Part shown: positions 9,394 to 19,605 of the stretch, piece by piece | How the letters are laid out: each line of letters opens with the position of its first letter | How positions within the stretch are numbered: position 1 is the first letter of the stretch | Origin: Bacteroidales bacterium | Lineage (GTDB): Bacteria; Bacteroidota; Bacteroidia; Bacteroidales; UBA932 | Assembly: GCA_017546605.1 (NCBI GenBank) | Contig: JAFYSH010000029.1 | Location: 57,803-121,802, forward strand | Reading direction: 5' to 3' | Length of the DNA: 64,000 nucleotides | Notes under the pieces: model-generated | Databases searched by the model: none | Seen by the model: only the letters and a program-made list of their open reading frames with translations | Told to the model about the DNA's origin: nothing | Program-made: the position numbers and the translations under genes

Positions 9394-11706
9394 TTAATTT
9401 ATTTTTCTAAGTTTCGCATATTTCAAAAGCAAAGTTTTGGTACCCACGGACTCAAAATGCACCACTGCTTTCACATCCGGTTCAACCCCTTCCAGTGAAA
9501 GAATCACACCAAAACCAAACCGATCGTGCTCGACCCGATCCTTCACCTGAAATCCCCCTACCCAAGAAGAAGCAGAAGTTGCGGTTGATGCAGTAGCTTG
9601 CTTCGTAACTTCACGTACAGAGGCAACTGGTGACAATCTTCGCGGTTGCTCGACTCGAGCAGCCGGCCGCTCAGCAGGAGCAGGACCACCCGCCTCCCGA
9701 CCCAAGGCTTTATCCAAAAATTGGGGTTCAATCTCCCGCAAAAAACGGCTGGGCGTCGAGCTCACGTGTTCTCCCCAACGGAAGCGTTGACGCGCGTAGG
9801 ACAATGCCAAACCCGTCATGGCACGGGTCATCCCTACGTAAAACAACCGGCGCTCTTCTTCGATCTCGGATTCTGTAGAGAACGAATTGAGCGAAGGGAA
9901 CAAGTTCTCCTCCATCCCCACCAAGTACACATAAGGAAACTCCAATCCTTTGGAGGAGTGTACCGTCATCAGCTTGATGCGATCCTCATCCTCCGCAGAC
10001 TCTGACACATCCAAGTCCGAAATCAAAGAAACATTGGCCAAATAAACCCCCAATGTCAAATCATCCGGAGTCAAAACCCGATCCTCTTCCAAAGCACTTT
10101 CCTGCGTATCACTCACAAACTGAGAAACACTGTTCAGCAATTCCTCCGCATTCTCCACCCGCGACTGTCCCTCAATCGAACGATCTTCTTTCAAATAAAG
10201 CATATAAGCACTTCGGTTTACGATATTCAGCGCTGATTCATACGCATTTTTACCCTCAAGCCCCGCCTTCAATTCCAAAATCATTGACCGGAAATCCCTC
10301 AGTTTCAACAACGAGCTTCCTTTCAGACCAAAGGCTTCCAAATCTTCAGCCTCCACCACCTCCATCAAGGACAATTGTTTCTGCGCAGCTGCCTGCGTCA
10401 GACGCTCCAAAGTAGTAGCACCGATACCCCGAGCCGGCACATTGATGATCCGACGGAAAGCCTCATCATCCTGCGGATTGAAGACCAGCTTGAAATAAGC
10501 CAGGAGTTCCTTAATTTCCTTTCGTTCATAGAACGAGTGACCGGCATAAACCTTATACGGCAAGTTGGCCCTCCGCAAACTTTCCTCAATCACACGTGAC
10601 TGTGCATTGGTCCGATAAAGAATGGCAAAATTGCTGTATGGTATTTTGTCCAGAAAGATCCGACGCTTGATGGACGAAGCCACCAAAGCCCCTTCTTCCT
10701 GTTCGGTATAAGACTGAATGAGTTCAATTTTTTCTCCCGAAGCCCCTTCCGAATAACATTGTTTGGGAATCCTTCCACTATTGTGCTCAATCACCGAGTT
10801 GGCAGCATCGACGATGGTCCGAGTGGAGCGGTAATTCTGCTCCAATTTGAAAGTCCGAGCCTGCGGAAAATCCTTTTGGAAGGTCAAGATATTTTCCACG
10901 CGAGCTCCTCGGAATGCATAAATACTTTGCGAATCATCCCCAACCACCGTCACATTCCGATGAACGGAAGACAGTTTTTTCACAATCAAGTACTGAGCAT
11001 AGTTTGTATCCTGGTACTCGTCCACAAGAATGTAACGGAATTGCTCCGACAAGGCAGCCGCCACATCCGCATGATCTCGAAGCAATATATTCATATACAA
11101 TAGAATATCATCAAAATCCATCGCGCCGGCCGTCTTGCACTTCTGCGCATAGAGCTGGTAAATTTCACCCATTCTGGGCTTGCGGTTGATGCGGTCTTCT
11201 TCCAGAATTTGTGCATTGCGCAAATAAGCACTGGAGGTAATCAAATTATTCTTAGCACGAGAAATCCGCCCCAATACTTCCTTGGGCTTGTAGAGTTTCT
11301 CATCCAGGTTCAACTCTTTGACACAGGCCTTGATCACATTCTTCGCATCCGTTGTGTCATAGATGGTAAAAGTCTGCGGAAAACCAATGCGCTCAGCATA
11401 CTCTTTCAAGATCCGCATAAAAATTGCGTGAAAGGTACCCATCCACAAACGGACACCCCGTCTTTTCCCGACCAACTCCGAAATCCGCTCTTTCATTTCT
11501 CGAGCCGCCTTGTTGGTAAAAGTCAATGCCAATACCGACTGGGGATTGATCCCTTGCTCAAGCAGGTAGGCAATCTTGTAAGTAATCACACGCGTCTTTC
11601 CAGATCCTGCCCCTGCAACGATCAACGAAGGCCCTTCATTGAACAGTACGGCCTCCTTCTGAATCCGGTTCAATCCGGACAAATCCAAATTATTCTGATT
11701 TTCCAT
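9394..11706 (-). CDS. pcrA: UvrD/PcrA-type superfamily 1 DNA helicase
   Basis: 770 residues, normal for PcrA/UvrD. It is a 3'-5' helicase acting in nucleotide excision repair, replication restart and RecA filament removal. Motif I (Walker A) is AGAGSGKT, motif II is VDEYQDTN, motif III QSIYAFRGA, motif IV EQNYRST, motif V TVHSSKGLEFPYVYL, and motif VI RRLFYVGMTRA. The C-terminal 50 residues (KDRVEHDRFGFGVILSLEG) are the Tudor-like PcrA tail that contacts RNA polymerase. Between them is a Pro/Ala-rich linker. The gene is monocistronic, divergent from nqrA. Confidence 0.96.
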   Translation of the reverse strand: MENQNNLDLSGLNRIQKEAVLFNEGPSLIVAGAGSGKTRVITYKIAYLLEQGINPQSVLALTFTNKAAREMKERISELVGKRRGVRLWMGTFHAIFMRILKEYAERIGFPQTFTIYDTTDAKNVIKACVKELNLDEKLYKPKEVLGRISRAKNNLITSSAYLRNAQILEEDRINRKPRMGEIYQLYAQKCKTAGAMDFDDILLYMNILLRDHADVAAALSEQFRYILVDEYQDTNYAQYLIVKKLSSVHRNVTVVGDDSQSIYAFRGARVENILTFQKDFPQARTFKLEQNYRSTRTIVDAANSVIEHNSGRIPKQCYSEGASGEKIELIQSYTEQEEGALVASSIKRRIFLDKIPYSNFAILYRTNAQSRVIEESLRRANLPYKVYAGHSFYERKEIKELLAYFKLVFNPQDDEAFRRIINVPARGIGATTLERLTQAAAQKQLSLMEVVEAEDLEAFGLKGSSLLKLRDFRSMILELKAGLEGKNAYESALNIVNRSAYMLYLKEDRSIEGQSRVENAEELLNSVSQFVSDTQESALEEDRVLTPDDLTLGVYLANVSLISDLDVSESAEDEDRIKLMTVHSSKGLEFPYVYLVGMEENLFPSLNSFSTESEIEEERRLFYVGMTRAMTGLALSYARQRFRWGEHVSSTPSRFLREIEPQFLDKALGREAGGPAPAERPAARVEQPRRLSPVASVREVTKQATASTATSASSWVGGFQVKDRVEHDRFGFGVILSLEGVEPDVKAVVHFESVGTKTLLLKYAKLRKIN

Positions 11707-11713
11707 TATCCTG

Positions 11714-11721
11714 CAAATCTA
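11714..11721 (-). promoter_or_regulatory. -7 box of pcrA
   Basis: On the minus strand TAGATTTG lies 8-15 bp before the pcrA ATG, leaving only a very short leader. Confidence 0.5.
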
Positions 11722-11734
11722 CGGATTATTTTTT

Positions 11735-11742
11735 TATCTTTG
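11735..11742 (+). promoter_or_regulatory. -7 box of the nqr operon
   Basis: TATCTTTG, a perfect TAnnTTTG, 25 bp before the nqrA ATG. No clear -33 TTTG is present. It supports the nqrA start at 11767 rather than any in-frame upstream codon. Confidence 0.6.
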
Positions 11743-11766
11743 CACCCGTTAAAATCATCACTCAAA

Positions 11767-13143
11767 ATGACAGATTATATTAGATTAAAGAAAGGGTTGG
11801 ATCTCCCGATTTCCGGATCCCCGGACCCTGTAATTAAAAAGGATGTAATCTCCGATGTCATAGCCATTAAACCCACTGATTTTAAAGGACTTATCCCCAG
11901 ACTCCTAGTAAAGGAAGGCGACGCCGTTTTGGTCGGTTCCCCGCTATTCTGCAGCAAAGTGGATCCCCGGATACAGTTTACCTCTCCAATCAGCGGAACC
12001 ATCAAGGAAGTGGTCAGAGGAGAAAAACGCAAATTGTTAGAAATTCGCATTGCCAACGACAATCGTCAGGAAGCTCGTTCTTTCAAAGTTGAAGCTCCTG
12101 AGAAAATGAACCGAAACGCTATTCAGGACTTGTTACTGGAAAGCGGTCTTTGGGCCTGCATCAAGCAACGCCCGTACGGTATTTTGGCCAATCCCGACAG
12201 CGAACCGAAAGCCATTTTCATCTCTGGCTTCAATTCAGCACCCCTGGCTGCCAACTTGGACTTCGTAGCAAAAGATGAACTCCAAGCCTTGCAAACCGGG
12301 ATCAATGCATTGAACAAACTCACTTCTGGCGGCGTTCACTTGGGACTTCACCAATCCAACCACGCCAGCACGCCATTGCACAAACTCAACAACGTGAAGA
12401 TCCATGTATTCTCCGGCCCGCACCCGAGCGGAAATGTCGGTGTACAGATCCACCACGTAGCGCCCATCCAAAAAGGCGAATTGGTTTGGACCGTGCAACT
12501 TCACCAAGTCATTTTCATCGGTCGTTTGTTGATGAACGGATATTGCGACTTCTCCCAATTGGTAGCCATCACCGGTCCCCGCGCAGCAGCTCCGGCCTAT
12601 GTCCGTGCAACCGTAGGTATGTCGATGCAAGCTATTGCCGACCAAGCCACTACCACTGCAGAAGGTCTTCAAGAAGGCTGTCCTGTACGCTTTGTGAGCG
12701 GCAACGTTCTGACTGGAACCAATGTGGGTGAAAACGGTTACCTGGGCTTCTTTGACAACCAAGTTACCTTGCTTACCGAAGGTAGCTACTACGAAATGTT
12801 TGGTTGGGCCAAACCTTTCCGCTGTAAGAAATTCAGTTTCTCCCGCGCTTACTTCTCATGGTTGGCTCCCAAAAAACAATATGCTATGGACACCAACCTC
12901 AACGGTGGCGAACGTGCATTTGTTTTGAGCGGCTACTACGAAAAAGTCCTTCCGATGCACATCTTCCCCGTTTATTTGTTGAAAGCGATTTTGGCTGGCA
13001 ACATTGACAAAATGGAAATGTTCGGCATCTACGAAGTAATCGAAGAAGATTTGGCCTTGTGTGAATACATCTGTCCTTCTAAGATTGAAGTACAAGATAT
13101 CATTTCCAAAGGTATTGACATGATGATTAAAGAAATGGCTTAA
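11767..13143 (+). CDS. nqrA: Na+-translocating NADH:quinone reductase subunit A
   Basis: 458 residues starting MTDYIRLKKGLDLPISG, the usual NqrA N-terminus. The frame is open for another 186 codons upstream, but that stretch is antisense to pcrA and precedes the promoter, so I reject it. NqrA is the peripheral cytoplasmic subunit of the six-subunit Na+-NQR complex, which couples NADH oxidation by menaquinone to Na+ export. It is the first gene of an uninterrupted nqrABCDEF operon. Confidence 0.96.
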   Translation: MTDYIRLKKGLDLPISGSPDPVIKKDVISDVIAIKPTDFKGLIPRLLVKEGDAVLVGSPLFCSKVDPRIQFTSPISGTIKEVVRGEKRKLLEIRIANDNRQEARSFKVEAPEKMNRNAIQDLLLESGLWACIKQRPYGILANPDSEPKAIFISGFNSAPLAANLDFVAKDELQALQTGINALNKLTSGGVHLGLHQSNHASTPLHKLNNVKIHVFSGPHPSGNVGVQIHHVAPIQKGELVWTVQLHQVIFIGRLLMNGYCDFSQLVAITGPRAAAPAYVRATVGMSMQAIADQATTTAEGLQEGCPVRFVSGNVLTGTNVGENGYLGFFDNQVTLLTEGSYYEMFGWAKPFRCKKFSFSRAYFSWLAPKKQYAMDTNLNGGERAFVLSGYYEKVLPMHIFPVYLLKAILAGNIDKMEMFGIYEVIEEDLALCEYICPSKIEVQDIISKGIDMMIKEMA

Positions 13144-13147
13144 GACT

Positions 13148-14317
13148 ATGGGACTCAGACAACTCACAGATAAAATCAAACCGACTTTCAGCAAAGGCGG
13201 AAAACTCGGTTTCCTGCATTCAACATTTGATGCATTCGAGTCGTTTCTCTTTGTACCGAACACGGTAACCGGAAAAGGTTCTCACGTTCGGGACTGCAAC
13301 GACCTCAAACGTGTGATGATTATGGTGGTAATCGCCTTGATTCCCGCCTTCCTGTTTGGTATTTACAACATCGGTTACCAACACAACGTCGCTTTCGGTG
13401 GCCAGATGGGTTTTGGAGCCATGATCTGGTACGGATTCTTGAAGATCCTTCCGTTGTACCTGGTATCCTACATCGTTGGTTTGGGTATTGAGTTTATCTC
13501 TGCTCAAATCCAAGGCCACGAAGTAAACGAAGGTTATCTGGTATCCGGTATGTTGATTCCGTTGATCGTTCCGGTGGATGTTCCCCTCTGGATGTTGGCG
13601 ATTGCCGTTGCGTTTGCCGTGATCATCGGTAAAGAAGTATTCGGCGGCACCGGCATGAACATCTGGAACCCTGCCCTGCTGGCCCGCGCCTTCCTGTTCT
13701 TCTCTTACCCCAGCAAAATGTCCGGTGACTTTGTATGGGTAGCTGGTTTGAGCAACGGTGGCGCTGTAGATGGTTTCTCAGGAGCAACTCCGATGGTTTA
13801 TGCCCAAGCCAATGGCTTGGAAGGCTTGAACCAAGCAGGCACCAGCCTGTGCGACTTGGTTTGCGGTCTCATCCCGGGCGCAGTAGGTGAAACTTCAGTC
13901 ATCGCCATCCTCATCGGAGCGATTATCTTGATTTGGACCGGCGTTGCCAGCTGGAAAATCATGTTCTCATCCGTAATCGGAGCTCTGGCCGTTGGATTCT
14001 TGTGCAACGCATTGGCAACGGACGCAACTCCTTACCTGCAAATGCCGGCATACTATCACCTCGTGTTGGGTGGTTTCGCATTCGGTACTGTCTTCATGGC
14101 TACTGACCCCGTAACCTCCGCTCAAACTGAAACCGGTAAATGGATTTATGGTTTCCTCATTGGTGCCTTGACCGTAATTGTCCGTTTGTTCAACCCGGGT
14201 TATATGGAAGGTATGATGTTGGCCATCTTGTTGATGAACACCTTCGCACCGCTGATCGACCACTACGTAATCGCATCATCGTTGAAAAGACGTGCCAAAA
14301 AAGTTAAAATCGCTTAA
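13148..14317 (+). CDS. nqrB: Na+-NQR subunit B
   Basis: 389 residues, an integral membrane subunit with about ten transmembrane helices that forms the Na+ channel. The covalent FMN site is visible as GFSGATPM, in which the Thr is flavinylated by the ApbE/Ftp transferase (no apbE gene is in this window). The N-terminal 55 residues are cytoplasmic. It begins 4 bp after nqrA. Confidence 0.96.
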   Translation: MGLRQLTDKIKPTFSKGGKLGFLHSTFDAFESFLFVPNTVTGKGSHVRDCNDLKRVMIMVVIALIPAFLFGIYNIGYQHNVAFGGQMGFGAMIWYGFLKILPLYLVSYIVGLGIEFISAQIQGHEVNEGYLVSGMLIPLIVPVDVPLWMLAIAVAFAVIIGKEVFGGTGMNIWNPALLARAFLFFSYPSKMSGDFVWVAGLSNGGAVDGFSGATPMVYAQANGLEGLNQAGTSLCDLVCGLIPGAVGETSVIAILIGAIILIWTGVASWKIMFSSVIGALAVGFLCNALATDATPYLQMPAYYHLVLGGFAFGTVFMATDPVTSAQTETGKWIYGFLIGALTVIVRLFNPGYMEGMMLAILLMNTFAPLIDHYVIASSLKRRAKKVKIA

Positions 14318-14328
14318 TTGATAAGGTT

Positions 14329-15102
14329 ATGAATACAAACAGCAATACTTATACTGTCATCTATTCAACCGTACTGGTTGCTATAGTAGCTGCGGTTCTG
14401 GCTTTTACTGCACTGGTTTTGAAAGACAAACAAGACGAAAACATAAAAGTTGAAACCATCAGCAAGATTTTGACGGCGGCAGGCCTTTACAATGCTGAAG
14501 AAGCAGCAGTAAAAGGAAATGCCTACACCATCAAAAGATACGAAAATAATATCATCGCTGCCCTTGTCATCAATGCTCAAGGACAAGAAATTGACCACAT
14601 GAGCATCCAAGGCAACAACATCGAGTTCAAAGTAAATTTGGCGGAACAAGCCAACTTGATAAAACAAGGCCTCAAACAAGATGTTCAATTGCCGGTTTAT
14701 ATCTTCAATTCCGGTGACCGCACATTGCAAGTTATTCCTTGCTACGGAGCAGGGCTGTGGGGTCCCATTTGGGGATACATCGCTTTGGAAGAAGACATGA
14801 ACACCATTGCCGGTGCCGTGTTTGACCACAAGGGAGAAACCCCTGGTTTGGGAGCAGAAATCGCCAATGCCAAGTTCTATGAACAATTCATCGGCAAACA
14901 AATCTTTGACGGAGAGGAACTCGTATCCATTTCCATCATCAAAGGTGGTGCACCGGAAGGAGACCTTCACGGCGTAGATGCCATCAGTGGTGGTACCATC
15001 ACCTCCCAAGCACTGAACAACACCATTAAGACTTGGCTGGAATGCTACCGTCCCTATTTTGAATCATTTAAACAACAAGTAGTAGAAATGGAGGAGGAAT
15101 AA
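14329..15102 (+). CDS. nqrC: Na+-NQR subunit C
   Basis: 257 residues: one N-terminal transmembrane helix (about 9-29) followed by a periplasmic FMN-binding domain. The flavinylation motif is SGGTITSQ, with FMN expected on the Thr in the S-G-x-T pattern. It passes electrons to NqrB. It is separated by 11 bp from nqrB and by 1 bp from nqrD. Confidence 0.95.
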   Translation: MNTNSNTYTVIYSTVLVAIVAAVLAFTALVLKDKQDENIKVETISKILTAAGLYNAEEAAVKGNAYTIKRYENNIIAALVINAQGQEIDHMSIQGNNIEFKVNLAEQANLIKQGLKQDVQLPVYIFNSGDRTLQVIPCYGAGLWGPIWGYIALEEDMNTIAGAVFDHKGETPGLGAEIANAKFYEQFIGKQIFDGEELVSISIIKGGAPEGDLHGVDAISGGTITSQALNNTIKTWLECYRPYFESFKQQVVEMEEE

Positions 15103-15103
15103 C

Positions 15104-15733
15104 ATGAAAGGGGATATTGATTACAAAGAAATTTTATTGAAACCGATCTTCAAAGGCAACCCGATTTCGGTGTTGGTTTTGGGCATCTGTTCTGCGCTGG
15201 CCGTTACCGTCCAATTAAAAGGTGCCTGTGTGATGGCATTGTCTGTAATCGCCGTAACGGGTCTTTCCAGCTTTGTTGTATCGTTGCTCCGCAACACCAT
15301 TCCAAACCGAATCCGTATCATTGTACAATTGGTAGTTGTTGCGATGATGGTAATTCTGGTTGACCAAATTTTGAAGGCCTATGCCTACAGCATCAGCAAA
15401 ACCCTATCCGTTTACATTGGCTTGATCATTACCAACTGTATCGTAATGGGCCGTATCGAAGCCTTTGCATTGGGCAACAAACCGGTTCCGTCCTTGCTGG
15501 ATGGTTTGGCAAACGGAGCTGGCTATGGTATGATTCTCATTATTGTAGCATTCTTCCGTGAATTGTTTGGATCCGGTACCCTCTTTGGCTGCCGCATCAT
15601 TCCGGAATCCTTCTACGAAATGGGATACGTAAACAACGGTCTGATGATCCTGCCTCCGATGGCCTTGATCCTGTTGGGTTGTATCATTTGGGTACAACGA
15701 AGCATCCAAAAAGATTTGCAAGAAAAAGAATAA
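15104..15733 (+). CDS. nqrD: Na+-NQR subunit D
   Basis: 209 residues, six transmembrane helices, homologous to NqrE and to RnfE. Together with NqrE it holds an iron centre between two antiparallel half-helices. The segment [14 protein letters not shown] followed by RELFGSGT is typical of NqrD. Its start lies 1 bp after the nqrC stop. Confidence 0.95.
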   Translation: MKGDIDYKEILLKPIFKGNPISVLVLGICSALAVTVQLKGACVMALSVIAVTGLSSFVVSLLRNTIPNRIRIIVQLVVVAMMVILVDQILKAYAYSISKTLSVYIGLIITNCIVMGRIEAFALGNKPVPSLLDGLANGAGYGMILIIVAFFRELFGSGTLFGCRIIPESFYEMGYVNNGLMILPPMALILLGCIIWVQRSIQKDLQEKE

Positions 15734-15751
15734 CAGAAAACTCGAATCGAT

Positions 15752-16366
15752 ATGGATTACATTAGCTTATTTGTCAAGTCAATATTTGTTGACAATATGA
15801 TATTCGCCTACTTTTTGGGAATGTGCTCCTACCTGGCGGTATCAAAAAATGTGAAAACAGCTACCGGTTTGGGTGTTGCTGTCATCTTTGTACTTTTAGT
15901 TACTTTGCCGATCAACTACCTGTTGAACAAATTTGTTCTTCAGCCGGGTGCTTTGGTTTGGTTGAATCCTGAATTGGCAGGTGTAGATTTGAGCTTCCTT
16001 AGCTTCATTCTCTTCATTGCCGTAATCGCTGCCATCGTACAAATTGTGGAAATGGTGGTTGAGAAGTTTGCTCCGGCACTCTACTCATCCTTGGGTATTT
16101 TCCTTCCCTTGATTGCAGTAAACTGCGCCATCCTCGGGGGCTCACTCTTTATGCAAGAACGTGGCTATGCCAACATCGGTGAAGCTACCGTATTTGCATT
16201 GGGCTCTGGTATTGGTTGGTTCTTGGCGATTGTGGCCTTGGCTGCAATCCGCGAGAAGATGGCTTACTCCCACGTTCCGAAAGCATTGCGCGGCTTGGGC
16301 ATCACCTTCATTACTGTAGGGTTGATGGGGATTGCATTTATGACATTTATGGGTATTCAATTATAA
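15752..16366 (+). CDS. nqrE: Na+-NQR subunit E
   Basis: 204 residues, six transmembrane helices, opposite in topology to NqrD. It starts [15 protein letters not shown] and contains [12 protein letters not shown] and VNCAILGG, the two Cys-bearing segments associated with the intramembrane iron site. Spacing is 18 bp after nqrD and 17 bp before nqrF. Confidence 0.95.
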   Translation: MDYISLFVKSIFVDNMIFAYFLGMCSYLAVSKNVKTATGLGVAVIFVLLVTLPINYLLNKFVLQPGALVWLNPELAGVDLSFLSFILFIAVIAAIVQIVEMVVEKFAPALYSSLGIFLPLIAVNCAILGGSLFMQERGYANIGEATVFALGSGIGWFLAIVALAAIREKMAYSHVPKALRGLGITFITVGLMGIAFMTFMGIQL

Positions 16367-16383
16367 GATAGGAGGAAGAAGAT

Positions 16384-17649
16384 ATGAATATGATACCTAC
16401 ACTAACCTCATCCGTAATTGCCATTTTGGTAGTAACGTTGCTCTTGGTTGCCTTGTTGCTTTACATCAAAACCAAACTGACTCCCTCGGGAAAAGTCAAA
16501 ATTGACATCAACAACGGATCCAAAGAAATTGAAGTAACACCGGGAGCTTCCCTGCTGGGAACCCTGGCTGAACAAAAAATTTTCTTGCCCTCTGCTTGTG
16601 GTGGTAAAGGAAGCTGCGGTCAATGCAAATGCCGCGTTCTGGAAGGCGGTGGAACCATCCTCCCCACTGAAGTCGGCTTCTTTACCCGGAAACAAATCCA
16701 AAACAACTGGCGTCTGGGTTGCCAAGTAAAGATTAAAGACAACTTGAAAATCGAAGTGCCGGAATCTGCGTTGAGCGTGAAGAAATGGGAATGCGAAGTT
16801 GTTTCCAACAACAACGTAGCCACCTTCATCAAAGAGTTTGTTGTCAAACTCCCCGAAGGAGAACACTTGAATTTCCGCTCCGGCGGTTACATCCAAGTGG
16901 ATGTTCCTGCAATTACTGTGGATTACCGTAACATCGATGTGGACGAACAATACCGCGAAGACTGGGAAAAGATGGGGGTATTCGACCTGAAGATGGTAAA
17001 CCCCACTCCCACCTTGCGTGCCTACAGTATGGCTTGCTACCCGGCTGAAGGAGACATCATCAAATTGAATGTCCGCATCGCAACCCCGCCGATCGACCGC
17101 GAAACCCGCAAATTCTTGCCCATCAACCCGGGTATTTGCTCATCGTACATCTACTCACTCAAACCGGGTGACAAGGTGATGATTTCAGGTCCTTATGGCG
17201 AATTCTTCCTGCCCGACAACTTGCCGGCAGAACAAGAATTGATCTTCATCGGGGGTGGTGCCGGTATGGCTCCTATGCGCAGCCACATCATGCACTTGTT
17301 CCACACAGAAAAGACCAACCGCAAAGTCAACTTCTTCTATGGTGCCCGCAGCTTGAAAGAAGCCTTCTATTTGGAAGACTACGCTGCCATCGAAAAAGAA
17401 TTCCCGAACTTCAAGTTCCACTTGGCTTTGGACCGTCCGGATCCCGAAGCTGATGCAGCTGGCGTAGCTTACACCGCTGGCTTCGTTCACAACGTATTGT
17501 TCGAAACTTACTTGAAGAACCACGAGGCTCCCGAAGATGCCTTGTACTTGATGTGCGGTCCTCCGATGATGTCCGACTCGGTTGTCAAATTACTGGACAG
17601 TCTGGGCGTTCCGCCGGAAAACATCCTTTACGACAACTTCGGAGGCTAA
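16384..17649 (+). CDS. nqrF: Na+-NQR subunit F (NADH dehydrogenase/reductase)
   Basis: 421 residues. An N-terminal helix (about 9-29) anchors it. A ferredoxin domain carries the [2Fe-2S] ligands in ACGGKGSCGQCKC with the fourth Cys in RLGCQV. A ferredoxin-reductase domain follows, with the FAD site RAYSMACYP, the NAD site IGGGAGMAPMRSH and the terminal CGPPMM. It is the electron entry point of Na+-NQR. A strong terminator follows, closing the operon. Confidence 0.96.
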   Translation: MNMIPTLTSSVIAILVVTLLLVALLLYIKTKLTPSGKVKIDINNGSKEIEVTPGASLLGTLAEQKIFLPSACGGKGSCGQCKCRVLEGGGTILPTEVGFFTRKQIQNNWRLGCQVKIKDNLKIEVPESALSVKKWECEVVSNNNVATFIKEFVVKLPEGEHLNFRSGGYIQVDVPAITVDYRNIDVDEQYREDWEKMGVFDLKMVNPTPTLRAYSMACYPAEGDIIKLNVRIATPPIDRETRKFLPINPGICSSYIYSLKPGDKVMISGPYGEFFLPDNLPAEQELIFIGGGAGMAPMRSHIMHLFHTEKTNRKVNFFYGARSLKEAFYLEDYAAIEKEFPNFKFHLALDRPDPEADAAGVAYTAGFVHNVLFETYLKNHEAPEDALYLMCGPPMMSDSVVKLLDSLGVPPENILYDNFGG

Positions 17650-17670
17650 TCCTCAACCGGTTGAACAGAT

Positions 17671-17700
17671 AAAGCACGACAATTTCGTCGTGCTTTTTTT
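17671..17700 (+). terminator. Terminator of the nqr operon
   Basis: Perfect 10-bp stem AAAGCACGAC/GTCGTGCTTT with the loop AATTTC, running into seven T at the 3' side. Confidence 0.85.
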
Positions 17701-17721
17701 ATAGACCTACTCTATTTTATA

Positions 17722-17729
17722 TAACTTTG
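17722..17729 (+). promoter_or_regulatory. -7 box of the TPR regulator gene
   Basis: TAACTTTG, 28 bp before the ATG at 17758. Confidence 0.55.
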
Positions 17730-17757
17730 CTTCTGTTAACCAAATCGTTCAAAAACA

Positions 17758-19386
17758 ATGAAACGTTGCTTCCTATCTCTCATCATACTCATTACTCTGA
17801 TCAGTGCTTGTAATAAGAATCCCATCGATCCCGTACTCTCCGAAATCGAAACTTACATTCATCACGATCCTGTACGCGCACTAAATAGCTTGGATTCTAT
17901 TGACAAAAATCAATTAGGCTCAAAAAAAGAACGCGCACATTTTGCTTTGATTAAATCAATGGCATTGGACAAGAATTACATTGATATTGCAAGTGATTCT
18001 ATTATAGCACCTGCTGTAGAATATTATAGTAAACATGGAAATGCCGATGAGAAAATGAAATCTTTCTTTTATTGGGGAGTCACGCTCTTCAATGCTCAAG
18101 AATACGACAATGCGGCATTGGCATACACATTATCAGAGGAATTTATGGACTCATCTTCTGATGCAACTCAAAAGGGAATCATCTATTTGGCTATAGCTCG
18201 TTTGTATCGAAAAATCAATATAACCAATCTTCAAAAGCTATATCTTGATAAAAGTATAGAGCAATTCTTGATTGCCAAAGACACAAACCGATATTACTCC
18301 GGACTTATCGAAAAAGGCATCTACTATCAAAACATGCAGGAATGGGAAAAAGCAGATTCCCTATATAGGTCTCTCATAAATAAGGTAGAGGATAATGAAG
18401 CCTTGAGCGATTTACTATCAAATTACGCCAGATTGAACGCAATACTACCTACCCCAAAAGCGCAAGAAGCCATTGATCTCTACCACAAATTGTATCAACT
18501 TACCGGAAAAGCTCTTGATTTACATCAATTAGGACCATACGGTTATTGTCTACTTTTTGTAGGAGAAACAGAACAAGGAAATTATGTTATTAATGAATAT
18601 AAAAAAGGGCTATCACTTAGAAGTCAAAAATACGACTACTGGCTATATCGGATAGCCCGCCTACAAGAAGATTACACTGAAGCATTGGAACATCTGGAAC
18701 AGACAACAATTACCGAGAACACATATACTCGCAAACTTTTTGCATCAACAGTCACACAATCACTATTGGATTACCGCCATGATGAATCTATCCGACATTC
18801 TCAGATTGCAAAAAGAAATGGTAGACTATTTTTCTTAGCAATCAGTATAACTATTCTTAGTTTCTTCCTCTTTTTATACCTATCAAAAAAGAGAAAAGAA
18901 GCGAATGACCGGAAACTTCTTGCAGAGCAGGAGACGATCGCTTTGCTCACAAATGAAAAGAATGAAATGGATGAAACCCAGACTAAGATCCGCAAAGAAT
19001 TCATACAACTTATCAAGATACGTTTTGAAGAAATGGGCGAAGTCCTTATACGCAAACAAAAAAATTCTCCCTATAAAAAAGACTTCAAACCGAATTATAA
19101 CCACTCCATCCAAGGACTACATAAAGATGAATTCATCTTTCAAGAACTAATAAAATTGGTAAATGAAGAACTTCACAATCTGATTGATTTGCTCCTAGAG
19201 AAGATACCACTGACCCCGAAAGAAGTTAAATACCTGTGTTGTTTCATCATTGGCCTGGATTTACGCATCATTGTAGCAATAATGGATACCACACCAAACT
19301 ATGTTTATAAAATAAAATCATCAATCAAGAAAAAAATTACAGATTTGAACGATCCGTCAATAGACATTATTGAAACCCTGCTCTGA
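17758..19386 (+). CDS. Membrane-anchored TPR protein with C-terminal HTH (regulator)
   Basis: 542 residues. The N-terminus (MKRCFLSLIILITLISAC) is a lipoprotein-type signal with Cys18. About residues 25-345 form tetratricopeptide-like helical repeats on the outer side of the inner membrane. A transmembrane helix (about 360-377, LFFLAISITILSFFLFLYL) is followed by a coiled coil (about 380-430). The last 70 residues resemble a LuxR-type HTH (LTPKEVKYLCCFIIGLDLR, then NYVYKIKSSIKKK). This architecture is common in Bacteroidales, where such proteins are thought to convert an external signal into transcription control. It is AT-rich relative to nqr and marks the start of the accessory island. Its target is unknown; the adjacent protease genes are candidates. 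Confidence 0.82.
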   Translation: MKRCFLSLIILITLISACNKNPIDPVLSEIETYIHHDPVRALNSLDSIDKNQLGSKKERAHFALIKSMALDKNYIDIASDSIIAPAVEYYSKHGNADEKMKSFFYWGVTLFNAQEYDNAALAYTLSEEFMDSSSDATQKGIIYLAIARLYRKINITNLQKLYLDKSIEQFLIAKDTNRYYSGLIEKGIYYQNMQEWEKADSLYRSLINKVEDNEALSDLLSNYARLNAILPTPKAQEAIDLYHKLYQLTGKALDLHQLGPYGYCLLFVGETEQGNYVINEYKKGLSLRSQKYDYWLYRIARLQEDYTEALEHLEQTTITENTYTRKLFASTVTQSLLDYRHDESIRHSQIAKRNGRLFFLAISITILSFFLFLYLSKKRKEANDRKLLAEQETIALLTNEKNEMDETQTKIRKEFIQLIKIRFEEMGEVLIRKQKNSPYKKDFKPNYNHSIQGLHKDEFIFQELIKLVNEELHNLIDLLLEKIPLTPKEVKYLCCFIIGLDLRIIVAIMDTTPNYVYKIKSSIKKKITDLNDPSIDIIETLL

Positions 19387-19436
19387 CCTAACAAAGCTCA
19401 TTTGTGTAGATTTTAAAACATATAATTACGATTTTC

Positions 19437-19479
19437 ATCCTTACCTCCCCTTTCTGTAGGGGAGGTAAGGATTTTTTTT
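19437..19479 (+). terminator. Terminator of the TPR regulator gene
   Basis: Perfect 14-bp stem ATCCTTACCTCCCC/GGGGAGGTAAGGAT with an 8-nt loop, followed by a run of T. Confidence 0.85.
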
Positions 19480-19563
19480 CGCGCAGAAACATATACTATT
19501 GATTCTCTAATGATTACAAACACAAGAAACACCCTCAGGTAAGTTTTTTTTATCGGTAATAAA

Positions 19564-19594
19564 TTGGTTCTATTGTGATCATTGGCGACCTTTG
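19564..19594 (+). promoter_or_regulatory. Probable promoter of the C10 protease module
   Basis: TTGG at 19564-19567, a 19-bp spacer, and GACCTTTG at 19587-19594. The -7 box deviates at its first base from TAnnTTTG. It implies a leader of about 8-11 nt before the ATG at 19606. Confidence 0.45.
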
Positions 19595-19605
19595 CAGAAA
19601 AAATC

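Noticed and set aside
11209..11766. A 186-codon upstream in-frame extension of nqrA
   Set aside because: It is antisense to the pcrA N-terminus, precedes the TATCTTTG promoter, and NqrA homologues start at MTDYIRLKKG-like sequence.
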